Below, piece by piece: positions 1-9,563 of a stretch of 64,000 bases of DNA. Origin of the DNA: Shewanella holmiensis (GTDB lineage: Bacteria; Pseudomonadota; Gammaproteobacteria; Enterobacterales; Shewanellaceae). Under the pieces are notes generated by a model, which saw nothing but the letters and a program-made list of their open reading frames with translations, had not been told where the DNA came from and did no database searches. The position numbers and the translations under genes are program-made. Each line of letters begins with the position of its first letter. Position 1 is the first letter of the stretch. The stretch spans positions 1 through 64,000 of the forward strand of contig NZ_JAMTCD010000019.1 in NCBI RefSeq assembly GCF_025370255.1, read 5' to 3'.

Positions 1-367
1 GCCTAAAAAAGCTTGTCGGTCGCGCATGCACCCCCATAAATATCATCGGTTGTCGGCAGCAAGGGCAAGGCCGTATGGCTTGAGTTTTAGTGGTGTTTTC
101 GAGCGGCGCAAACACGGTGCCAGCTACGGCTAGCATCAAGCGTATTCGTTGCCGCAGCTTGGCTGCACCTCCTCTGAGTAATCCACTCTCATTGTTAAGA
201 GTCTCTCACTCGCCGTAAGCCTTTCGGCAGCACATGTTGTAGTACCAACCATAGAAATTCGACAGTGGGTAAAGTACGTATTTCAGTGGCTTTGGTTTGG
301 CTATTTTGCCCCTGGTTTTCAAGATAGGCAAAGCTCACTTGGCCATCGATATCACGGTGCTCCACGA
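1..367 (-). pseudogene. IS91-type transposase C-terminal remnant
   Basis: Reading the minus strand from about 367 gives a protein segment with the C-terminal signature of IS91-family (Y2, HUH-type) transposases. It contains TLPTVEFLWLVLQHVLPKG followed by LRRVRD. A stop appears right after this, and the homology resumes in another frame (GLLRGGAAKLRQRIRL, then a CPCC-type zinc knuckle near 60-75) and stays open to the window edge. The element is therefore frameshifted and dead. The family call rests on the HVLPKG/RVRD and CPCC motifs; a distant relative of IS91 (ISCR-like) is an alternative. Confidence 0.7.
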
Positions 368-478
368 ATGTAAGGCAATCAAACTGGCAAATTAGCGCTT
401 CAAATCATCGGTTGAAAGGTTATCAGGAAATGCATCGAAATAAGCACTAATGCGGCTGACAGCGCAGCTTCGTTCAAC
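355..478 (-). pseudogene. Tyrosine-recombinase N-terminal fragment fused to IS91 remnant
   Basis: Minus-strand translation from about 478 gives SCAVSRISAYFDAFPDNLS, then a TDDLKR segment broken by a TAA, then FASLIALHSWSTV. This resembles the N-terminal SAM-like domain of the phage-type integrases that often sit upstream of IS91-group transposases. The integrase reading runs straight into the transposase reading in a different frame at about 355-367, so an internal deletion seems to have joined the first part of the integrase to the last part of the transposase. Assignment is by pattern only. Confidence 0.5.
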
Positions 479-1270
479 AAGATCATTAATGATAAATCAC
501 AATCAATACGAATTATCGTACAGCTTATAATCTGCATATTAGTTCTGAACTGTAATCTCATCACATTTTATATAGGTAATACCAATATAAAAACTGGTAA
601 TAACCAATTGCAAATTTAGGATACAACTGAGTCACTGACTGACTTTGTTCTGTTATTTGGTAATGTTCTGATATCCATTGGTAGTGAATATAAAAACCAT
701 TCAACAATAACAGCTCGATTTTTACATAAGTTATTGTTTATTCTATTTTTTTAATTATATAAAAATGTATAAAGCCAATGCGTTAGTCTTTTTTACATCC
801 TTGTTACTACCAATTTTGGTTTTTTGGTAATGCTTGCGACACTATTTTCGGTTGACAATGATGTGTTGTGGTGGTTATATTTTGTTTAACACAGGGTTAC
901 AGGTGTGAGCAGGTTGTTAAATATGTAGGTGGGTTGTGTGTGATTCTGTGCGTAACAATTAATCATAGCTATTTGATCATATACAACAAAGAGTTCTGCT
1001 TCTTTTTACAACGAAATTAGATAATTTTTGGTGTTAATAGAAGCAAAGTCTTACCTATTTTTATTACGTTTTTCAGGGTTAGTTAAGTTCATGTGTAGGT
1101 GCGCCACTATATGCTGCGCATATAGGTATTTTAAGTAAGCTTTGAAAATAGTTAAGCCGAACAATACACGAACATATTCAACAAAGAGATCGTAAATTAT
1201 AAAGGATTCCAATATCAACACATATAAATCTTACCGACATCTTCAAAAGAAAATCTGTTACGTTTTCGCT
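479..1270. other. AT-rich non-coding stretch upstream of alginate lyase
   Basis: I see no convincing gene in this 0.8 kb. It is strongly AT-rich and has many in-frame stops on both strands. It probably holds the promoter region of the alginate lyase gene and the ancient insertion boundary of the IS91 remnant. One consensus-like sigma-70 promoter is listed separately. Confidence 0.6.
852..881 (+). promoter_or_regulatory. Possible sigma-70 promoter
   Basis: A perfect TTGACA at 852-857 is followed after 18 bp by TATATT at 876-881. It points towards the alginate lyase gene but lies almost 400 bp upstream of it, so the link is uncertain in such AT-rich DNA. Confidence 0.3.
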
Positions 1271-2242
1271 GTGCTAGTTTTTGCTTTAGCTGTTTTTAGC
1301 GCATCACTCAATGCTCAGGAAATTGAGGAGAATACGCTTATTCCTAAGTCACACGCTAGTCTTGCTGAAGGTGTTTTACTGGGGGATTTGTCAAAACTCG
1401 ATCCGCTTAAAAAGCCAGGTGAAAATTTTGACTTACTCGATTGGTCGTTAACGTTGCCAACCGATCTCAACAAAGATAAAAAAGCTGATACCGTCTATGA
1501 GAAATCATTAAGTAAAGGCTTTGACTTAAAGCCATTTTTTTATACAGCAGATGATGGTGGCTTGGTATTCGCTTGCCCGAACGTAGGTGCCAAGACTTCA
1601 AAAAATACAAAATATGCGAGAACCGAACTACGCGAAATGCTCCGTAGAGGTAATGTTCGAATTAAAACTCGTGGCCTGACTAAAAACAACTGGGTTTTCA
1701 GCAATGCGCATGGTTCGGCGAAAGCTAAGTCTGGGGGTGTTGAAGGCAGTTTGGAAGGGACTTTGGCAATAAACCGAGTATCTACCACAGGTGATAAAAA
1801 AAAGGTTGGACGCGTGGTCATCGGGCAAATTCACGCGACGGATGACGAACCTATTCGTTTATATTACCGAAAATTACCAGCCAACTCGAAAGGGGCTATT
1901 TATTTTGCCCATGAAATAAATGATGGTGATGATATTTGGATAAATATGATTGGCTCACGTTCACATACTTTGTCAGACCCTGATGACGGAATCGCCTTAA
2001 ACGAAAAATTCTCTTATAAAATTTCCGTCGAAGATGAAGTGTTGTTCGTCACTATAATCAGGGAAGGTAAGCCTAATATTACTAAGTACTACGATATGAA
2101 AGATAGTGGTTATAGTGCTAGTAACCAGTATATGTACTTTAAAGCGGGTGTTTATAATCAAAACAATGACGGCGCTGATGGTGATTATGTGCAAGCCACT
2201 TTCTATCATATCCATAACATGCATAAAGGGTATAAATTTTAG
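1271..2242 (+). CDS. PL7 family alginate lyase, secreted
   Basis: Endolytic alginate lyase that cleaves uronate linkages by beta-elimination. The three conserved PL7 blocks are present: RTELR (residues 117-121), QIH (186-188) and YFKAGVYNQ (289-297); these hold the catalytic Arg, Gln/His and Tyr. QIH rather than QVH is usually associated with activity on guluronate-containing stretches. A hydrophobic signal sequence ends near SLNA/QE. The start is doubtful: the first usable codon is GTG at 1271, which has no Shine-Dalgarno and leaves the signal peptide without its basic N-region. The frame stays open back to 1196, and the residues encoded there (RHLQKKICY) would complete a normal signal peptide. 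Translation may begin upstream at a non-standard codon, or an ATG was lost. A TonB receptor follows, fitting an alginate uptake locus. Confidence 0.88.
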   Translation: MLVFALAVFSASLNAQEIEENTLIPKSHASLAEGVLLGDLSKLDPLKKPGENFDLLDWSLTLPTDLNKDKKADTVYEKSLSKGFDLKPFFYTADDGGLVFACPNVGAKTSKNTKYARTELREMLRRGNVRIKTRGLTKNNWVFSNAHGSAKAKSGGVEGSLEGTLAINRVSTTGDKKKVGRVVIGQIHATDDEPIRLYYRKLPANSKGAIYFAHEINDGDDIWINMIGSRSHTLSDPDDGIALNEKFSYKISVEDEVLFVTIIREGKPNITKYYDMKDSGYSASNQYMYFKAGVYNQNNDGADGDYVQATFYHIHNMHKGYKF

Positions 2243-2268
2243 CGCAGCTAACACATTAATTTAAAATT

Positions 2269-2289
2269 CGTAACTCGTAACTCATAACT
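2269..2289. repeat. Three tandem 7-bp repeats
   Basis: CGTAACT, CGTAACT and CATAACT lie head to tail just after the alginate lyase stop codon. Function unknown; possibly slippage debris. Confidence 0.6.
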
Positions 2290-2379
2290 ACAATTATTGG
2301 TTATATTTTATTTAAATTAATAGGTTAAAACTTTTGTTTGGGTTTCGTCTGTTGAAATTAATATAACTCTAATTTAAAT

Positions 2380-2455
2380 ATAAGAATTTAATGGCAGTAA
2401 CCTGCTTGCAATAATAAAAATAAGAATTTAATGGCAGTAACCTGCTTGCAATAAT
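2380..2455. repeat. 36-bp direct repeat, two copies, period 40 bp
   Basis: Positions 2380-2415 and 2420-2455 are identical over 36 bp and separated by 4 bp. The unit contains AATGGCAGTAACCTGCTTGC. The pair ends 57 bp before the TonB receptor start codon, so it probably lies in the receptor's promoter or 5' leader. It could be a duplicated regulator site or a recent tandem duplication. Confidence 0.9.
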
Positions 2456-2512
2456 CAATATATCAATAAATGGCATTCACAAGCTTATTAAAATACTAAG
2501 GGGAAGTAAGGT

Positions 2513-5500
2513 ATGTCGACGAAAATAAGTAAAAAAACAAAACCCATCCATAAAATAGGGAAGTTCAAGCTTTCACCTATAGCAAAATTGATGAAGCTTG
2601 CTGTATTTACTTCTGTAACCAGTTCTTTTGCATTTTCGGCAATAGCACAAGAACCCGAAACTGAAAATCTAGATAAAGTTGAGAATGATATCGAGGTTGT
2701 TGCAATTGTTGGTACACGTAGAACAATTCAAGAACAAATTGCAATAAAGCGTGAATCTACCACGGTTGTTGACGGTTTATCTGCTTCAGATATTGGTGAT
2801 TTACCTGCACTTTCAATTGGTGAGGCGCTAGAAACATTAACGGGTGCATCATCTCACCGTGAAAATGGTGGTGCTACTGAAATCAGTATTCGTGGTTTAG
2901 GCCCATTCTTAAGTGCCACTAACATCAATGGCCGTGAAGCGACTAATGGTAGTGGTGACCGTTCAGTTAACTTTTCTCAGTTCCCATCAGAGTTGATGCA
3001 GAAAGTAGCTATTTATAAAACACAAGACGCTTCCATGATTGAAGGTGGGGTTGCCGGTGTTATTACCCTGGAGACACTTAAGCCTTTAGATTTTGGTAAT
3101 CAACGTTTTCAGGCTGAAGTAAAAGGTAACTACAACCCAGACCAAGCAAACGTTGACAATTCACTTCAAGGTGATTTGGGCTACCGTGGAACACTAAGTT
3201 ATGTTGATCAATTTGAGTTTAGTAACGATCAAGCTATAGGTGTGAGCGTAGGTTTTCAACGTCAAGATATTAGCCAGCCAGAAGCTGAATATAGAAGCTC
3301 AAGCCCAACGGATTCATCTTTGTGGGCATGTTTGAATGATCCAACCGATACCAATACCGGTTTTTTCCGAAGCTCAGCGGGCGATTGTGAAGATGGCGTG
3401 AATGGTTCGAGTAACGCGGGTTATAATAATAAGATTGATCCAAAAACAGGTCTTGCAGTAGATGATGGCAGAGAATACGCATGGACTGGCTCAAGCCGAA
3501 GCTTCCGTCAAAATGAAACATCTGATGAAAGAGACGCTTTATTCTTTGCTCTACAATACCAACCCTCAAGTAAATGGGATATCAATTTTGACGCGCAAAT
3601 TTCAGATCGTACCCAAGCAGAAGCGCGTCACGATTTAATTTTCTTACAAAAGCGCGTTACACCGGGTGTAACGGGACAAAATCTGATCACAAACGATGTT
3701 GGCGGTATTCTACATTGGGAAGGTGAAGAATACATCGAATCTGCTGGCGAGCAATATTCGCGTGAAGAAAACTATCGTGGATATGGCTTGAACGTTGAAC
3801 ATTTTTTCTCTGATGATCTAAAGATTAGTGTTGACCTTGGCTATTCTAAAACCAGCCGTGAAGAACTACAAATAACAAACCGAGGAAGAACGAGCTCTCG
3901 TCCTTTCTTATCTTGGGATTTAGGTGAATATATTCCTCATTTCACAGTTACTGATTTTGATGTGACTGATATTTCCAATTTTACTGATAGCCTTCGTACT
4001 CGTATCGACAGAGAAAATGTCCGCGACAACGAAACTATGGGTGCACGCGTTGATATTGATTATATTCTAGACAGTGAAATTTTTAGTAGCGTTCAAGCTG
4101 GCGTTCGCGTTTCTGAGCTAACGTTTGTTCAATATGGCGGCACTAACGGTAATGGCTCAAGAACTGAATTTAATTTAGATGGGTCAGTAACATCAGCTAT
4201 CGACGTACTGGAAGGTTGTCAAATTGCCTTCCCTGAAACTGATTTTTTATCTAGTGTTTCTGACGGTAATATTATCACCAATGTTGACAGTTCAGGCAAT
4301 GTGATAGAAAGCGGTACAGGCGCTTCGTGGGCAACTTACAATAACGAGTGTTTCTCTCAAGCAGTAGTAGCATCACAAGGCGGCGAATTCGCATACCCAG
4401 AGGTTACATACGAGAATGCGGGTACTATTGACGTAACAGAACAAACTACCTCTGCTTACGCCATGCTTAATTACGACACTGAAATGTTTGGTAAATTTAT
4501 TCGTGGTAACTTTGGTGTTCGTGTAGTGAATTCTGACGTTACCTCTATTGGCTTTAGAGAAGGTTTCGACGTTGTCACTGATCCGGCGACAGGTATCGTC
4601 GAATTAGTAGGAAACGGTAATATTGAAAAGATTGTTGGTGGTGGTGATTACACTGAAGTACTACCAAGCTTTAACTTAGTCGTTGATTATGATGACGATA
4701 TTCTCCTAAGGGCCGGTATTTACCGTGGTATGTCACGTGCTAATCCATCTGATATGGGTTATAGCCGCACATTCGTAACCGATGACTCGGATGACCCACA
4801 ATCAGTTGAAGACTTGTTGGTTGGTGTTAATGGTTCAGGTAATCCTGATCTTCAACCATTAATGTCATGGAACTATGATGCGGCTGTTGAATGGTATCCA
4901 AGCGATGACTCTATGGTAGCGTTAGGTGTTTACTACAAGCAATTCAATGGCGGTTTCCAACAGCAAACACAGTTAGAGAATTTTATCATTGACGGTGTGG
5001 AAGTTTCTTTACCTATTACTAATTCAGTCACTACTGACGAAAGTAGTGACCTTTATGGTTTTGAAGCGTCATTCTCGTATCGTTGGGATTTGGGTATTGG
5101 TGTGAAGTTTGGTTATAACTATGCTGATACAAGCTATGAGTTTGAAGATAGTAACTACGGTAACACCTTTACTACTGGTTTAGATGGTGTTGCTACTCAG
5201 GAGACCGTAGGTATTGTACCTCCTGCCTCAGTTCCTGGATTTTCTGAGCATGTATTCAATGGACAGCTTTACTACCAAATAGGTGATTTTGATGCTGCTC
5301 TTATCTACAAGTATCGTAGTGAATACTTCCAACCATACACTACTAACCCCACAAGACTGCGTTATGTTGATGAGGCTGGTATTTGGGAAGCTCGTGCTGC
5401 TTACAAAATCAATCAATACATTCGTATTAAAGTTGAAGCAATTAACTTGTTCAGTGAGCCTCGCAGTGATGACTTCTATACTCAAGGTAACTTGGGTCAA

Positions 5501-5551
5501 GTAAGTGATTACGGTCCTCGCCTGTTCGCAGGTGTCAGCTTTAAGTACTAG
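2513..5551 (+). CDS. TonB-dependent outer-membrane receptor (alginate locus)
   Basis: Large ligand-gated outer-membrane transporter of 1012 residues, of the class common in Alteromonadales for oligosaccharide import. A long basic N-region is followed by a signal peptide cut near AIA/QE (residues 43-47). The TonB box region is EVVAIVGTRR (61-70), the plug domain spans about 75-200 (ISIRGLGPF, then SQFPSELMQKVAIYKT), and the beta-barrel ends in a C-terminal aromatic (VSFKY). A strong AAGGGGAAG ribosome site precedes the ATG. The gene lies between a PL7 lyase and a large lipoprotein, so import of alginate oligosaccharides is the best inference; the substrate cannot be read from the protein itself. 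Confidence 0.9.
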   Translation: MSTKISKKTKPIHKIGKFKLSPIAKLMKLAVFTSVTSSFAFSAIAQEPETENLDKVENDIEVVAIVGTRRTIQEQIAIKRESTTVVDGLSASDIGDLPALSIGEALETLTGASSHRENGGATEISIRGLGPFLSATNINGREATNGSGDRSVNFSQFPSELMQKVAIYKTQDASMIEGGVAGVITLETLKPLDFGNQRFQAEVKGNYNPDQANVDNSLQGDLGYRGTLSYVDQFEFSNDQAIGVSVGFQRQDISQPEAEYRSSSPTDSSLWACLNDPTDTNTGFFRSSAGDCEDGVNGSSNAGYNNKIDPKTGLAVDDGREYAWTGSSRSFRQNETSDERDALFFALQYQPSSKWDINFDAQISDRTQAEARHDLIFLQKRVTPGVTGQNLITNDVGGILHWEGEEYIESAGEQYSREENYRGYGLNVEHFFSDDLKISVDLGYSKTSREELQITNRGRTSSRPFLSWDLGEYIPHFTVTDFDVTDISNFTDSLRTRIDRENVRDNETMGARVDIDYILDSEIFSSVQAGVRVSELTFVQYGGTNGNGSRTEFNLDGSVTSAIDVLEGCQIAFPETDFLSSVSDGNIITNVDSSGNVIESGTGASWATYNNECFSQAVVASQGGEFAYPEVTYENAGTIDVTEQTTSAYAMLNYDTEMFGKFIRGNFGVRVVNSDVTSIGFREGFDVVTDPATGIVELVGNGNIEKIVGGGDYTEVLPSFNLVVDYDDDILLRAGIYRGMSRANPSDMGYSRTFVTDDSDDPQSVEDLLVGVNGSGNPDLQPLMSWNYDAAVEWYPSDDSMVALGVYYKQFNGGFQQQTQLENFIIDGVEVSLPITNSVTTDESSDLYGFEASFSYRWDLGIGVKFGYNYADTSYEFEDSNYGNTFTTGLDGVATQETVGIVPPASVPGFSEHVFNGQLYYQIGDFDAALIYKYRSEYFQPYTTNPTRLRYVDEAGIWEARAAYKINQYIRIKVEAINLFSEPRSDDFYTQGNLGQVSDYGPRLFAGVSFKY

Positions 5552-5615
5552 CCAAGCCTAGTACTTAAATAAAACAAGCTAAATTTGGAAAAAGAATCTT
5601 TTTGGAGTCCTAAAA

Positions 5616-8600
5616 ATGAATAATAAATCCCTTATACCGCTCATCATTGCGACAGGCCTATTCGGTTGTGGCGGTGATGACGGTGCTGAACTAGATGGTA
5701 ATACTCGCGGGAGCATAGCAATAAACGGAAGCGAATTTATCGCTGGTGCTACTCTTTCAGCAACGGCTACTGATGCTGACGGAATTATAGCTGACACACT
5801 GACTTACGTATGGTCAACAGGTGCTATTGGTACATCATACACAATTACTGAAGCTGATGAAGGTTCAGTCATTTCTGTTTCTGCTAATTATACTGATGAG
5901 GCAGGTTTTACCGAAGGTGTTGGTGCATCTACACCTGTTATCAACCCAACCTTAAATGTTTCTGCTAGCATTATTAAGGGCCCAATTGATGGTGCAACTT
6001 GTGACATATTTGAAGTTGATGATACTGGTGCTGCGGTTCTTCCTGCGCAAGGCACTGCAACCTCTAACACTTCAGGTGGCGTTACATTTAGCAATGTACA
6101 TTTCGAAGGTGCGGGTTTAATTGCATGTACTGGCGGTACTTATACGGACGAATCAACAGGTTTAACCTTAGATGCTCCTCAACTAAGATCGGTAGTGAAT
6201 GTAGTTGAAAATATTGTTCAGACTGATGAAGATGGGAATCCCGTTTTAGATGACATGGGTGAGGTAATATTACTACCGCCACCTACCTATGTTGTTTCTC
6301 CCTTAACCGAAATGGCCGTTCAAAACGCAGGTAGTGATTTAAACCAGTTTGCTGACGAAGCTGAAATAATTAATGCTCGTTTTGGTATTCGTTTTGATAC
6401 AACAGAAGTGCTTCCTACTTTAGTTGGTACTGTTGCTCTTGGTGCTGATGGTGCTGAAGATGCTGATAGATATGGTTCTGTGCTAGCGCTACTTTCACAA
6501 GTTGATGCAGACAACGCAGACGCAGATTTATCTACCGTTATGCAAGATCTTGCTAGTGACGTCGCTGATGGTTCTTTTTCTGAAGAGTCTTTAGTTATAC
6601 TTGAGACAGCACAAATTAATTTGCAAACTACTTCACAAGTTGCTGATTCAGTTGATGAAGCGTTACTTGACGTCATTGGTGCGGCTGTGGGTTATAACAA
6701 TGACCCTGTTGCTGCAATCATCGAAGGAGAATTGGGTGGTACTGTTCAACATACTGCTACGGTTCCATTAACTGGTTCATTAACCATTATTGATCCAAAC
6801 TTTGAAGAAGATGCTTTTGTTGCGCAAACTGATGTAGCACTTGATTATGGTACATTTAGTATCAGCGCTAATGGTAGCTGGTCGTATACAGTTAATACTG
6901 CAAACGAAACTCTGGCTAGCCTTGAATTAGGTAACTCTGTAAGTGATTCAATCACTATCGCTTCTATTGATGGTACCACTGCTAAAATTAATATTCGTGT
7001 TGCTTCGCTTACACAGGTTGTAAAAATAAGCGATACAGGCGGCGATACGGGTGAGATTAGATTTACCGTTGATAACCTTCGTCAAGGTAAACTAAGTGCC
7101 TCTTTATCTAAAGAAGTTACTCTTGGTAGTGATGGAAATATTAAAGATGCTTATATTACGCTTTATGGTTCTTCTGGTAGTTCTAGTGAATCGTTAATAG
7201 ATTTACGTATTCAAGGCGAGCAATCTACACTTAACGAAGACGGTTCTGAAACTACAATAGCCCCTCGTTTCTTTGTTCGAAATACTGACAGTGACGCTTA
7301 CCCTGGCAATATAATCACTGCACCATTTGTTGAAGACCAGTTTTATGATGTAGAAATCACATGGGACTTAGACGCAACAGAACAAATTACCGTGACTATT
7401 GATGGTGAAGTGATTGGTGGCGGTTCTTTCTCTACTGCAGCGGTTGTTGACTCTGATTATACAGGCTTAGACCAGTGGTTTGCTGATGGTGTGAAAGCTA
7501 TCCAATTTAGACTCGGTGATAATGATAGAACGATTCCTTTTGGTTCTTTTTATGTTGATAACATTGAGGTGTTTTCTGATACCGCTGGCACTACAAGTGT
7601 ATTTTCAGATGACTTTGAAAGTTATGCTGCAGGCGAAACTTTAGATGGTATAGGCAGCAAGTATGGCTTAGCTATTTACGCTGAAGTGTCTGTATTTGAT
7701 GCTGGCGATGGCACAGTAGAACCTACGCCAGCTGTATTCTTTGATTTAACTGGAAGAATTGCAAGTGATGAGGCAACGGCAACAGGTGCTGTAAGTGTAC
7801 TTGACCCAGATGATGGCGAAGCTTTTATTGTTCAGAAAACCTTAATGGGTACATACGGTACATTAGTAATTTTAAATGATGGCTCATGGACTTATACCCT
7901 TAATACTACTGATCCAACTATTGCTGCACTTGTTGTGGGTGAAAGTGAAATCGATACATTTACTATTGAATCTTTTGATGGCACTACTGCTGAATTAGCA
8001 ATCACAATCACTGGTACAGTTGTTGTTGCTACTGGAGATAATAATGTTGCCAGAATTGTAGATACAACAACAGACGCTGATGGTGAATTACGTTTAACAA
8101 CGGACCCACTTGCTGAAGGCTCTATTTCTACAACCCTTAAGCTACAAGCAATTGCTGGCTTTACTGCTACAGATGGTGTTTCTGAAGATAATACTGCTTA
8201 TATTAGTGTTTACGGAGGCTCCGCTTCTTCAGGTAACTTAACGGGCGAAATTGTCTTTACTAATGATGGTACTGTTAAATACCGTGATGCAAATAAAGAT
8301 CAGCAAATCATTGATGGCTTAACGTATACAGATGATACTGATATTGATGTAGTGCTTGAATGGACTGCAACAGGTTATTCTGTGTCAATTGATGGTGGCA
8401 CAACGTTCTACGGCCCTTATGTTGCCATTAATACGGGTACAGCAACACAAACCTATCAAATCCGTATTGGTAGCTCTTCGAAAGTATCAGCAAAAGAATT
8501 ATTAGCTGATGACATCGTCATTGCTGATGATACAGGTTCGGCAGTTCTGTCTGAAGACTTCGAGATATTTGCTGATGGTGAAGATTTAAGCACGACTTAC

Positions 8601-9239
8601 TCAAGCTCTGCTGAAGCAACCGTTAAGACCATAGCGGGAAGTAGTGTAAATAAAGTTGCCAGAATGGCTGATACAACAATAGACGCTGATGCTGAATTAC
8701 GCTTAACAACGGACCCACTTGCTGAAGGTTCTATTTCTGCAACCATTAAGCGACAAGCAATTTCTGGCTTCACTGCTACAGAAGGTGTTAGTGAAGATAA
8801 TGATACTTATATTAGTGTTTACGGAGGCTCTGCTTCTTCAGGTAACTTAACGGGTGAAATTATCATTAAAAATGATGGTGCTGTTAAGTATCGTGATGCC
8901 GACAAACAGCAACAAACCATTGATGGCTTAACCTATACAGATGATACTGATATTGATGTAGTGCTTGAATGGACTGCAACAGGTTATTCTGTGTCAATTG
9001 ATGGTGGCACAACGTTCTACGGCCCTTATGTTGCCATTAATACGGGTACAGCAACACAAACCTATCAAATTCGTATTGGTAGCTCTTCGAAAGAGTCAGC
9101 AAAAGAGTTATTAGCTGATGACATCGTGATTGATGATGCAACAGATACGGCGGTTCTATCTGAGGACTTCGAAAGTTATGCTGTGGGTGACGATCTAAGT
9201 ACGACTTACTCAGGTTCTGCCGAAGCAACAGTGCAATAA
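5616..9239 (+). CDS. Large cell-surface lipoprotein with VCBS-like and jelly-roll-like repeats
   Basis: A 1207-residue lipoprotein. The signal sequence ends in the lipobox LFGC with the lipidated Cys at residue 18. After an Ig-like N-region come two VCBS/cadherin-like domains (about residues 385-465 and 705-800, each with a GTFSISANGSWSYTV-type core) interleaved with three copies of a jelly-roll-like module that starts with a VxxIxDT element and ends with DDFESYA or EDFESYA. The last two modules (about 808-1006 and 1011-1207) are near-identical, 203 residues apart. Such architecture suggests glycan binding or adhesion at the outer membrane. It lies 64 bp after the TonB receptor, so it is probably co-transcribed and helps capture the polysaccharide. 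No catalytic motif was recognised. Function is inferred from context. Confidence 0.75.
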   Translation: MNNKSLIPLIIATGLFGCGGDDGAELDGNTRGSIAINGSEFIAGATLSATATDADGIIADTLTYVWSTGAIGTSYTITEADEGSVISVSANYTDEAGFTEGVGASTPVINPTLNVSASIIKGPIDGATCDIFEVDDTGAAVLPAQGTATSNTSGGVTFSNVHFEGAGLIACTGGTYTDESTGLTLDAPQLRSVVNVVENIVQTDEDGNPVLDDMGEVILLPPPTYVVSPLTEMAVQNAGSDLNQFADEAEIINARFGIRFDTTEVLPTLVGTVALGADGAEDADRYGSVLALLSQVDADNADADLSTVMQDLASDVADGSFSEESLVILETAQINLQTTSQVADSVDEALLDVIGAAVGYNNDPVAAIIEGELGGTVQHTATVPLTGSLTIIDPNFEEDAFVAQTDVALDYGTFSISANGSWSYTVNTANETLASLELGNSVSDSITIASIDGTTAKINIRVASLTQVVKISDTGGDTGEIRFTVDNLRQGKLSASLSKEVTLGSDGNIKDAYITLYGSSGSSSESLIDLRIQGEQSTLNEDGSETTIAPRFFVRNTDSDAYPGNIITAPFVEDQFYDVEITWDLDATEQITVTIDGEVIGGGSFSTAAVVDSDYTGLDQWFADGVKAIQFRLGDNDRTIPFGSFYVDNIEVFSDTAGTTSVFSDDFESYAAGETLDGIGSKYGLAIYAEVSVFDAGDGTVEPTPAVFFDLTGRIASDEATATGAVSVLDPDDGEAFIVQKTLMGTYGTLVILNDGSWTYTLNTTDPTIAALVVGESEIDTFTIESFDGTTAELAITITGTVVVATGDNNVARIVDTTTDADGELRLTTDPLAEGSISTTLKLQAIAGFTATDGVSEDNTAYISVYGGSASSGNLTGEIVFTNDGTVKYRDANKDQQIIDGLTYTDDTDIDVVLEWTATGYSVSIDGGTTFYGPYVAINTGTATQTYQIRIGSSSKVSAKELLADDIVIADDTGSAVLSEDFEIFADGEDLSTTYSSSAEATVKTIAGSSVNKVARMADTTIDADAELRLTTDPLAEGSISATIKRQAISGFTATEGVSEDNDTYISVYGGSASSGNLTGEIIIKNDGAVKYRDADKQQQTIDGLTYTDDTDIDVVLEWTATGYSVSIDGGTTFYGPYVAINTGTATQTYQIRIGSSSKESAKELLADDIVIDDATDTAVLSEDFESYAVGDDLSTTYSGSAEATVQ
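8040..9236 (+). repeat. Internal 609-bp tandem duplication in the lipoprotein gene
   Basis: Two consecutive 609-bp units encode near-identical modules. The stretch 8325-8461 is identical to 8934-9070 at every one of 137 bases, including synonymous positions, while flanking parts differ at scattered sites. This indicates recent duplication or ongoing gene conversion. Confidence 0.88.
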
Positions 9240-9285
9240 GGCTAATCAACTTGAAGTTGTAAATTAATGTTTTAAACAATGTGTG

Positions 9286-9316
9286 AAAAATGCCGCTTAT
9301 TGATAGCGGCATTTTT
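9286..9316 (+). terminator. Rho-independent terminator after lipoprotein gene
   Basis: A perfect 12-bp stem (AAAAATGCCGCT paired with AGCGGCATTTTT) with a 7-base loop and T-tract. It closes the lyase-receptor-lipoprotein unit. The rest of the 324-bp gap 9240-9563 holds nothing else I recognise. Confidence 0.88.
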
Positions 9317-9563
9317 GTTCTTATTTTGTAGACCAAAGTGTGCTATTTGAATGCGACTTTCGCTCTTTTAAAAGGGGTGGCTTAATCTTATGGGCTACAA
9401 CGGGGAAAGTTACAAACAAATACATGGATAAATTTGAATCCAAAGTAAAAACATAGTCAATCAACAAATTCATCTACTTCGTCTGTCAGTTAGCAGTCAA
9501 TCATTGTGTTTTTATAAATAAAGAATGCGGCTTGCTAGGTCTCAAAGAGTCATGGAGTGAACA

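Noticed and set aside
2380..2455. Two 36-bp repeats as a CRISPR array
   Set aside because: Only two copies with a 4-bp gap and no spacers or cas genes; a simple direct repeat.
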